Shown here piece after piece: positions 55,900 through 64,000 of a stretch of DNA of 64,000 nucleotides (the stretch's first letter is position 1; the number at the start of each line of letters is the position of its first letter). The notes under the pieces are model-generated. The model had not been told where the DNA came from and ran no database searches. It saw only the letters and a list, made by a program, of their open reading frames with translations. Source of the stretch: Patiria pectinifera (Eukaryota; Echinodermata; Asteroidea; Valvatida; Asterinidae); contig CM057142.1 in the NCBI GenBank assembly GCA_029964075.1, positions 28,398,392 through 28,462,391 of the forward strand, given 5' to 3'. A program made the position numbers and the translations under genes.

Positions 55900-57415
55900 T
55901 TAGTCCCCTGCTGACAGCATATCCTTGGATAATGTCTCCAGCCAGCACATGTACATGAAAGCTGAACAAGTACGCTTCCTGGGAATAGGTAGACTCCTGC
56001 AAGAAATCAAAGAAAAGGTTCTAATGGACCCTTCCTGCATGTCAATCAACAGTGGACATTGGCCAATCAAATCACCACTTTTGATCAGGTGACCACAGTA
56101 GCTCAGTCAGACTGGGTCACAAGCAGCACTGTTAGATTTATTGTTCACCCCGCCCCAATTTTTTTGCACCAGAGGTTAACACCCCCCCCCCCAGTATTCT
56201 GTAAAGAGTGGCCTTTTTACACAAGTAACTTTTAGTTTTTACATAAGTCTCCTTAGTTTTGTTTAAAAAGTTTCTAATTGTTTCGCCAGCGGCTTTTTAA
56301 GAATTGTTGGTATTTCGTGTAAACGTCAGCAATTGTGCCGCCATAAAAAGCGCCACCCATTGACCTACCGCCGTTTGCGAGTTAACCACGCCTCTTAGAC
56401 AACTCTATAAGCCTTTTCGCCGATTCCGCCATCTTTGAATTATTGGTTTCTGGGGGGGGGGGGGATTGCAATAAAAATACGTCTCATCATGCAACTGTAG
56501 CTAAGAATGATGGGATGTCTTTTCATTGTAATCCCCCTCCGCCATTTCAAAGATGGCGGTATCCGCGAAATGGCTCATGGAATTTTGTACATTAATTTTT
56601 GTTTGTCTCACATTTTGGCGTTCTGCGTCCATTTGTATATCATGTTTAGACAATAGTTCACAAGCTGCGTTGACGCAATTCCACTGTGATAGGTTAATTG
56701 TCCGATATTGGCCATTATTGCCTGTTTGAAAAGCACCCCATAGGTAGATGGTACCCAGCCCCGTCCCCCTACGCCCCGCTTTTTGATTTTACGGAGGCCA
56801 GGGAACTAGTGAAAAAACCATATCTACATGTACCTTCAGCACAAATTGGCGAGCGCCCTTTTCATGTCTAAACGACCCCCCCCCCAATAAAAACGACCTG
56901 GCTTAAAATCGTGAAATCTCTATAGACATTAAAAGTAATTTTCACAGCTCTCAAATAGCGAGCGTGTGGTTTTACAGTGGTGGATCTATAGGCGGTCCCC
57001 CCCCCCGGCGCAAATAATCGAAACATTTTCCAGATCCCCCAACTTGACATCGCACCCCCCCCCAGCCAAAGCTAGATCCACCCCTGTTTAGGATTTCACG
57101 TTAGTTTCTGCTATAGTGAGTAGGTTTGCGTAATTGTGAAGTAAGTGCCCTTAGATTAGCCACTCATTATTTTCATGGGAATTGCCAACACTACAACAGA
57201 CATTTTTGCATGAGACTTAGCAATTATGGCTTTTGCAAAAGTGTAAACAATCAGTTACAGAGGATTACTTCTGTATTTACAGGGATAGCGCACAATTTCT
57301 GTGCTAGCGTGCTGTAAGCACAGAATGAGGATCATAAATACAGAATTGTGTGCTTAAACCATGAAATTGAGTCTATTGAGTTATTGTCTATTGAATAGTG
57401 GCTTTGTGTACTTAC

Positions 57416-57483
57416 ATGACAATGAGCTGAGCCTCCTGGGAATGTTGGAGAAGTAATTCACGGATCCGCATCTGTCTGTTGGT
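57416..57483 (-). pseudogene. SLC12-like penultimate exon, unit 3 (intact splice sites and frame)
   Basis: 68 bases, same length and phase as 11290-11357. The final codon split is AT|G, giving the family's IVMSLP junction. It is the best-kept block of the three copies. Confidence 0.8.
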
Positions 57484-57670
57484 CTGAAAGAAAAGAAAAA
57501 AACGATTTAAGGCGAAAAAATGAAGTGATTTGTTGATGTTTAATAAAGTCGAGTTCCATGCACTTGGCAAATAAAATGAACTAGAGTTGTTCAATTTGCA
57601 CTGAAAGTGATCAATACTCATTTTTGAAAAATCACCCACCAGAATGTCAAAGGTTGGACGCAATTAACAG

Positions 57671-57967
57671 ATTTTTTTTTACCTGACTTTTTGCTTCAAA
57701 TGTCGACTGATGATTGCAAATGTTGCCCGACTAAACTGAGTGCAAATATACAGGAGTCCAGAGAGGCCACATAAAGCTTATTCTCGATCATAACCCCATC
57801 TAAAAACACGTTAAAATTGTGCAGCAGCAGGATTCCAGTCAAACCAGTGAGTTTGGCGGTTTGAGACATCATCTTTCATTGAAAAAGAAAAACTTTTTCA
57901 TTTTGCCGACGCGCATGGCTACGGCGACGCGCGCGCATACCAGAAACCGGAGACTTTTTTTTTGGCC
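57671..57967. mobile_element. PIF/Harbinger-like MITE, copy 4 (left end lost)
   Basis: The interior GTGCAAATATACAGGAGTCC...GATCATAACCCCATCTAAAA matches copies 1 and 3. The right end CATACCAGAAACCGGAGACTTT...GGCC is complete and followed by TTA (57968-57970). The left terminal repeat is missing. Confidence 0.7.
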
Positions 57968-58195
57968 TTATGTATGGGTACCAGCATTTACAAGCCACGA
58001 TGGCACCTAAATGGCCCTCTTTGATAGTTTCCACTGTATGGGGGGGGGGTGCTTGAGCGCAAGAAAGAGATTCTAACTTCTCTTTGAGCGTAGTGACTCT
58101 TCCTTGCTGATCTTCCAAGAAAACTTCTCCGTGGTCTCCCCTGTTTCCTCATCCAGCATCCAGGGGTTTGTTAGCTCCATAAACCGTCTCAGCCC

Positions 58196-59672
58196 CGGGC
58201 GAGGGGGGGGGGGGTTAAAGGTACCCTCCTCTCTGGATACAATGCTGCATGGTTCAGTACGTATTGCGTTTCATGTTTTTCACTCTGGAGTTTGGGACAA
58301 ACAAAAAGAGTGTCGCTGAAATTTGGAACAGCATTGAAACGCTAGTATGGGCCTGATATGTGTCGAGGTGTACCCAAGGCGACCATGCAGTTTTCATAAT
58401 GTAAGGGGCAACAAAATCCCCCGAAACCGCGTTTGCTTAGGACCTGATGAGGCGGTACTTGTGGAGCCCTCGACAGTTCAATTTCAATGGGACAGACACA
58501 CTGGAAAACACAGCGCGGTGCTCACACGATTAATGGACCGCTGAAATATATTGAATCTTTCTGGAAGTCAAATTATGCGTAATGATGCAGCGTGAACCAT
58601 GCACAAAATGTCCATTTACAAGGTTCACGCCGTGTGCGCTACGTGTATGCAGTGTGCGCGCATCAAAGACAGCTAAACATTTTCTGATTCGCTGTTTCTA
58701 CCATGTCAATATTTGTTGCATGTCTGATAATTTAACAAATGATTGAATTTACGAGTTTTCGAATGTCACAGCGATTCCGTTTTAAAGCTACCCAAAGCTG
58801 GCTGGCCCAAAGGCGCAGCGTTACAGAAACACTGATATGGCCTGAAACGTGGTGAGTTTAATGCTGTTTTCTAATGTGAGGGATATAGCACCGCACGCGC
58901 CACAATCCCCTCAAACCGCGTTCAATGAGGGGTTGATGCGGCGCAAAGAGTGGACCGCTCACCGTGCATTATTCAATGGGAACGTGGAAACAACGCGGTG
59001 TGGCAGTAAGCGGGTGAAACGGCCACAATGCCGATGTTTCTGAACGGCCAATCTATTCAAAGAAAGGCAGCAAGAACCATGCACGAAAAACTTCTCTTGC
59101 AAGGTTCACGCTCTGTGTGTTTTGTATGCGTAGGATCAGCTAACAATTTGTTCCAATTCACTGTTTCTATATGGCATTTGTCTATTTGTGCAGCAAGATT
59201 TCACAAATACTTCCATTTTACAAATTTCCGATTTTGTCAGTGAATTGGTTTTATTGGTGGGCCTACTGTGGGCCCGATGTCGGTATAGAAAGACTGATAT
59301 GACCTGATTTTTGGTGCGGTTTACGCCGAGGCGACCGTGCAGTTTTCTAATGTAAGGGATCCAACCGCTCAGGCCACAAAATCACCTAAATACGCGTTCG
59401 CTGAGGGTTATTGCGGATGAGGGTTGAATTTGTATTGAGTTGAATGGGAAATCGGCGCGGTTACACAGGCGATCGTGAACCGCCAGAATGCTGAATTTTT
59501 TGCCTTGTGGGGCCTGGATCTTCCTTGCAAAAGGACCCGTACAAAGTCGCTGATAAAGCACCAAAACAGAGGCACACCCACCCTCAGTGGAAGCCCCCCC
59601 CCCCCGCCCCATTTTGAAAACCTGAATTACATTCACTGTTGTAATAATACGTATATTTTGCATTTAGTGCAG
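58196..59672. other. Intergenic part of the segmental duplication, third copy
   Basis: A G run near 58205 marks a junction; then the sequence parallels 40700-42440. No gene. Confidence 0.6.
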
Positions 59673-59822
59673 CCTTTGAAAAGAAATAACGCAGCTCAGG
59701 TGCCCTACCCCAAGTTAAACCCCAAATTTCTCCGCTTGCTCGAGTACGATTTAATTCCTCATATAATCCCGAATATATCCACACAGTTTAATAGACTAAA
59801 GCGCCAACTGTACATCGAATGA
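59673..59822 (+). CDS. C-terminal coding exon of an unidentified protein, copy 3
   Basis: After acceptor CATTTAGTGCAG an open stretch gives NNAAQVPYPKLNPKFLRLLE, then YDLIPHIIPNISTQFNRLKR, QLYIE and TGA (59820-59822). It agrees with copy 1 at all but a few residues (P-A, W-L, K-N). One extra base near the 5' end changes the entry phase. Conservation of the peptide over the long silent spacing suggests past or present selection. No parent gene recognised. Confidence 0.5.
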   Translation, partial: PLKRNNAAQVPYPKLNPKFLRLLEYDLIPHIIPNISTQFNRLKRQLYIE

Positions 59823-59859
59823 ATCCAGTGTATACGTCACTTGTCTATCCACCAATCAC

Positions 59860-60085
59860 AGTTTGTCGGTGACAAGTCGGTGACCACAAATCGGTGACCA
59901 CAAGTGAGGTTGTGTGTGTCAATTATAAATTCCATGTTTGGATGCGTCATCGACATCCATTCAATATCCACCAATTAGAAGCGGTCATTTCGGTGACTAG
60001 TTTTATGGTGACTTTATAGCATCAACGACATTAACATTGCTTTCGTATCATTAACATGAAGTGAGTCGGTGATGTGTGATTGACA
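59860..60085 (+). promoter_or_regulatory. GTCGGTGAC-motif regulatory region of a fourth C1q-like gene
   Basis: GTCGGTGAC near 59864 and 59877, TCGGTGACC near 59890, AGTCGGTGA near 60064, with the same neighbours as before genes 2 and 3. The inverse site has changed (GTCATCGAC near 59946). Confidence 0.5.
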
Positions 60086-60154
60086 GCGCATAGGGGCCAT
60101 GCAATCACAAACCATGTCCCAGTTTTTAGTCACTGCTCAGGAAATTGATGGCAC

Positions 60155-60162
60155 TATTTAAG
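60155..60162 (+). promoter_or_regulatory. TATA box (TATTTAAG) of a fourth C1q-like gene
   Basis: Same box, context GATGGCACTATTTAAGACAT as at 18661. Confidence 0.6.
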
Positions 60163-60184
60163 ACATTTGGGGCCGGCCACCCCT

Positions 60185-60263
60185 CACAGCAATCAAATCT
60201 GATCGCCATCTTCGGACGTCAACCAGAGAGAGAGAACTGACTGCAAGAACAAGATTTTGCTCG
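60185..60263 (+). other. 5' UTR exon 1 of a fourth C1q-like gene (continues beyond the window)
   Basis: Conserved exon 1 body and donor TTTTGCTCG|GTGAGT. No exon 2 or coding exon is found before base 64000, so the rest is expected to the right. Confidence 0.55.
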
Positions 60264-60371
60264 GTGAGTGTTTGAAACAATCAATTTTCTTCAGAAGAAA
60301 TGTTTTGCCGTTTGCACAATGTGTTGGAATCAAAGCGGGATTCAGAGTTTGTTGAACGTTGCTGATTAAAT

Positions 60372-61225
60372 TATGGTGGCCCTGAAGGGACATCACATAT
60401 CGCAAACGAGTGCGCATACGTATGCGATGTCGCGAAATTTATCGCAAATGTGTGCACACGTATGCGATGTCGCGAAATTTATCGCGAATATATGCGCACA
60501 CGTATGCGATGTCGTGAAATTAATCGCGAATATGTGCGCACACGTATGCGATGTCGTGAAACAATTCGCGAATATGTGCGCAAACGTATGCGAATTTGTT
60601 TGCAATGTCGTGAATTTTATTGCATACCTTGTCGCATACCTTTCAGTAAAATTCCTAATGAACTGGGGAGGTGTAGCAGCTAGTCTGGAATCTAGACGGA
60701 CTGTTTGCGCGCGCAAGTTTCAAACTTTCGCGCGCAAATTTCAAAGTTGCGCAAGTAGCAAGCTTGCGCTCGACAGTACTAGTAGTAACGATTGCACGAG
60801 GAACAGCGTGCGCGCGAAGGTTTATTAGTCAGACCCTATTTATATCTAACAGTACGTCTAGATTCCAGACTAGCTGCTACAACTCCCCAGTTCATTAGGA
60901 ATTTTACTGAAAGGTATGCGACAAGGTATGCAATATAATTCACGACATTGCAAACAAATTCGCATACGTGTGCGCACATATTCGCGAATTGTTTCACGAC
61001 ATCGCATACGTGTGCGCACATATTCGCGATTAATTTCACGACATCGCATACGTGTGCGCATATATTCGCGATAAATTTCGCGACATCGCATACGTGTGCG
61101 CACATATTCGCGATAAATTTTGCGACATCGCATACGTGTGCGCACACATTCGCGATAAATTTCGCGACATCGCATACGTATGCGCACACGTTTGCGATAT
61201 GCGATGTCCCTTCAGGGCCACCATA
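60372..61225. mobile_element. Foldback element built of 42-bp repeats (FB-2)
   Basis: Ends TATGGTGGCCCTGAAGGGAC and its exact inverse, flanked by TTAAAT (60366-60371 and 61226-61231). The uninterrupted site survives in unit 3 as GATTAAATGATTCTCC near 43146. Arms hold tandem 42-bp units with CGTATGCGATGTCGCGAAA and TTATCGCGAATATGTGCGCA (about five per arm) around a GC-rich centre (60690-60850) with CGCGCAAGTTTC words. The 42-bp period keeps frames open, giving 'CAHVCDV-K-IANM' peptides on both strands; these are not genes. It sits in intron 1 of the fourth C1q-like gene. Confidence 0.9.
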
Positions 61226-61909
61226 TTAAATGATTCTCCAACAGTGAGCGCGGTGGTAGGCTTGATGGTTCCCAATCTTTGTGTGCTTGTGAAATGTAGT
61301 TGCTTTAGGACTGAAAAAAAATTACAAAGATTTTCATGGACAAAATGTTCGATTTCGATTGACTCTGATACTTATACACGTTTGCCAGCAGCAAAACCTG
61401 CGCGCTAATTTCCGAACCAGAGAATGTGCCTTTTCCCAACGACCACTTTGGAGTTGAAATACATTAGCTCGATAATTTACATGCATTAATCAAAGCCCGT
61501 CTGAACAAGTTAATTTCAAATACTTTTGTAAATTATCGAGCTATTTTATTTGAGCTCTTAATGTAAACAGTTGGTGTGGATGCAGACTACGGTTTTGTGA
61601 GGTCAAATTTCAAGGCAATAAAAATGAGGAATTCCTGTCCGGCAATATTTCCGCTACTACTTCCATTGTGCGCTATCAAAAATAAATTGTCAACCTACTG
61701 ACTAGTTTCTCTAGTTCTTGAAAACAAAAATCGTTTGGGTTTTTGTCGGTATGGATATAGCACACTATAAAGTCACCTTTATAGACGTTTTTATTGTCAA
61801 AAAAGCCGGCTGTTCAAATATCACTGCAGTTTTTTTAGAGTGTAAATCAATCAAATTAGGTTTTGCACTTCACCGACGTTTATACACTGTATACTCAGTG
61901 TGTTGCCTC

Positions 61910-61965
61910 CCGAGTTATGATAAAATTCATTCGGGTGGGACTCGAACCCACGACCTCCTGCTTTC
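61910..61965 (-). other. tRNA-like B-box fragment
   Basis: The minus strand reads GAAAGCAGGAGGTCGTGGG followed by TTCGAGTCCCACCCG, a T-arm-like hairpin with a perfect B box (GGTTCGAGTCC). No acceptor stem or D arm is seen. Probably part of a tRNA-derived SINE. Confidence 0.35.
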
Positions 61966-62838
61966 AAATTCTCCCTATTATAACTTCCGTTTGATGACGT
62001 CACGATCCTGAAACGTCCTAAAGTCGTTTGCGGTAGTCCAATCTACGGGTGCAGACCAGCAAATAAACTGCCATATACGTCAGTGATAAATACCCCCACT
62101 TCTAAAGATCAGGAGAAATACTCACAACTTTCAAATGTGTTTGAGACACCCTTTGAAATAAAGCGTATTTCATCATTTTTCATTTTTGCGGTATAATCCG
62201 ATGACCTTTTTGAGGAAAAATATTCCATCCAAAGATGATGACCCTGTAGTCCTGTAGCCCATCGCCCAAGGCACAAACTGCCACTTCACAAAACAATGCA
62301 CACTCAGATTTATTAGGACAAAAGATATTGCTAAAACAGGGGCGGATCCAGGAATTTTTGCAGGGGGAGGTTCAGGCTCCTAAACAAAATGTATGTCCAA
62401 TTGTTATGACAGGCGAACATATAGGTAACAAATATTGCTATAATTGTGATATATTTGTATGTGTGTGTCACAGCGGGGGCGGGGAGGGGGGGTTCTCCCC
62501 CCCCCCCCTCCCACCCAACCCTCTAGATCAGCGCCTGTCAAACCATTTTGTCAAATTTGGACCTGAAATGCTTGTGATTTGATGTAAGATTTGCTGTAAA
62601 ATATCTTGCTAAGGTTCATGTTCGTACCAGGTTTCATATCTCTGCGGCTTGTTTGTTGCATTTTGAATTCACCTAAAAAAACTACCGGTAACCCTGGAAA
62701 GAAAGGTCAGACGATTTTGTCTTCGAAATTCAAAAATATTTATCAAGGTATAGTCACTCAGATTTCAAAGTGTCAACATGATTGTACATTTTGGTTATGA
62801 GTTGTTTGCAGTGAAATCGCTTGTAATTAGATACCTGA

Positions 62839-62857
62839 TGACGTCATTATGACGTCA
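62839..62857. promoter_or_regulatory. Paired CRE-like palindromes TGACGTCA, unit 4
   Basis: TGACGTCA at 62839-62846 and 62850-62857, with the same three-base spacing and flanks as at 20681 and 47573. Confidence 0.45.
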
Positions 62858-63283
62858 GAGTATAACAAAGGTACATCTAGGAGTCTTGATGTTCGTTCAA
62901 GGTTTCAAGTTTATACCATGTACTGTACGGTTCAGAAGAAAAGTCGCAGATAATTATTGTCCGAAAAAAAGGGAAGAAAGAAATGTGTTTCTTAACATTT
63001 CCAAACAATGATCGGGTAGTACCCGATCACCCAAATATATCAGGGTTTTGTTGTTCGGAATGAGGAATGCCTGTCTGACATTATTTCCGCCTATATTTTC
63101 ATTTCGTATGTTTAAAACTAAATTATTGTTCATACTGACTGGTTTAGTTTTTGAAAAAGTTGAAATCTTGTCACTATATGGATAGCACACTGTACATTCA
63201 TGAAAAGTTTTATTGTCAAAACACGTGTAGGACTTTTTCTAGCCATATCTGATTGCAGTTTTTTGAGGAGTTAAAACATAAAA

Positions 63284-63574
63284 TGCCCCCCCCCCCGAAA
63301 AACAACGAACCCATTTTTTAAAGTGACGTCACTATAAAGACCGGCACTGCGTACACCACCATTTTTTTTCTTCAAAACGATTTGATTAAAGTGGTAAGAA
63401 ATTACCTCAGATTGCACCAGAGAGCATCTAGAATCCATACATTTTTCCGGGGCCCTTAAGCGGGCGCCGAATCCATCGCCGTAATTTTTTTGGACCCACT
63501 TTTGGGGGTACCAAATTGTTTTTGCCCCCCACCCCCACCCCCAAAAAAAAAATTGTGTTCTGGATCCGCCCTTG
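63284..63574. mobile_element. hAT-like MITE family 1, reverse-oriented, left end lost
   Basis: Ends CTGGATCCGCCCTTG at 63560-63574 preceded by TTGTGTT, with GGGGCCCTTAAGCGGGCGCC, CATCTAGAATCC and TCGTTTTGAAGAAAAAAAAT as inverse counterparts of the family interior. A C run marks the broken left end. Confidence 0.7.
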
Positions 63575-64000
63575 CTACTTTCATTGTGTACTGTCAAAAC
63601 AAAATTGTCCAAATACTGACTGGTTGCTCTAGTTCTTGAACAAAACTCATTTACGGATGTCTAGGGTCGACTGTTTTCTTGTTCAATCGGACTGCAGTTT
63701 TTGCTACAGTGTAAATATCAAGTTCCCTGCTGTGATTCAGAATAGTTAAGATTTATTGTGATACCTTCTAATTTAAAATAATTCACGCATTTGTAATATT
63801 CCAGCTAAACTAAAATGCTGCTCGGACGTTTTAGCTCAAAGAAAAACATTTCGCGAAAGCTCAACTCTTGATTACGTGGCCTGGCTGTATGGTCAACCAC
63901 CCTCTTATTTGTGTACGTCGTTTTTTTACCCCTATTTTCTTTTTTTCCAGCAATTACTTTTTGATTCAGGAAGGATTGAGAAGTTATTGGTCACAGAATA

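Larger units (their letters stand above)
55900..58195 (-). pseudogene. SLC12-type cotransporter pseudogene, unit 3 copy (3' end only)
   Basis: Three blocks. The last exon 55996-55900 reads SLPIPRKRTCSAFMYM and CWLETLSKDM, then AGD and an early TAA. The penultimate exon 57483-57416 keeps CTTTCAG and GTAAGT and encodes TNRQMRIRELLLQHSQEAQL. About 58195-58080 is a truncated part of the next exon upstream, covering the region before PWKIS. Joining the two last exons restores a Met before SLP, as in family members. Upstream exons are gone (unrelated sequence from about 58196), so no transporter can be made. Confidence 0.8.
61226..63283. other. Intron 1 region of the fourth C1q-like gene
   Basis: Paralogous to 18890-19620, 43150-43900 and 47400-48080. 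A G/C-run block with GGGGCGGATCCAGGAATTTT at 62339 and CTAGATCAGCGCCTGTCA at 62522 is likely another degraded DNA-transposon relic. No gene. Confidence 0.5.

Noticed and set aside
60373-61408. Frames of CAHVCDVVKLIANM type on both strands
   Set aside because: Products of the 42-bp repeat of the foldback element; mirrored in the two arms.
61910-61965. Complete tRNA gene
   Set aside because: Only a T-arm/B-box-like part is present; no D arm or acceptor stem can be paired.

Overview
The window is eukaryotic nuclear DNA from an animal: AT-rich, gene-poor, with introns obeying GT/AG, paralogous gene blocks and many kinds of transposable element. The gene content (collagen-stalk C1q-like genes, an SLC12 cation-chloride cotransporter relic) together with DIRS, Penelope-like, hAT, PIF/Harbinger-type and foldback elements suits an invertebrate deuterostome (echinoderm, hemichordate or lancelet). 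The species cannot be fixed from the sequence, and a mollusc is not excluded.

The backbone is a tandem segmental duplication with a period of roughly 23-24 kb, whose units have been lengthened or shortened by insertions and deletions. Each unit carries, on the plus strand, a C1q-like gene. It has a TATA promoter and several short non-coding 5' exons, then one coding exon with signal peptide, collagen-like stalk and C1q head. The coding exons are at 3495-4316, 26447-27151 and 50930-51535. Promoters and first exons are at about 18669-18775 (for the second gene), 42938-43045 (for the third) and 60155-60263 (for a fourth gene beyond the window). Signal peptides are nearly identical, heads diverge, and the collagen stalk shrinks from about 27 to about 13 to about 4 triplets.

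Downstream of each coding exon, on the minus strand, lie exons of a decayed Na-K-Cl cotransporter-like gene (SLC12 family). The first unit keeps the most exons (10087-15615); the other two keep only the 3' end. A stop codon shared by the first two units suggests the gene was already dead before the array expanded. A conserved plus-strand C-terminal exon of unknown identity sits just upstream of each C1q promoter (18157, 42441, 59673).

Mobile DNA fills much of the rest. There is a DIRS-type retroelement at the left edge (1-1865, minus) and an LTR-element 5' end with primer-binding site at 6900-7914 (minus). A 9 kb insertion at 30351-39335 has LTR-like ends; nested in it are a 6.5 kb inverted-repeat element bounded by TTAA, a foldback element built of 12-bp repeats, and two hAT-like MITEs. 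A second foldback element (42-bp repeats, 60372-61225) has the same terminal bases. A Penelope-like fragment lies at 53860-54883, a LINE 3' end at 22440-23225 and a tRNA-derived SINE near 40000. Two minisatellites of the same ~50-bp unit lie in opposite orientations (15890-17218 and 44860-47040). Empty sites in paralogous units let several insertions and their target-site duplications be read directly.
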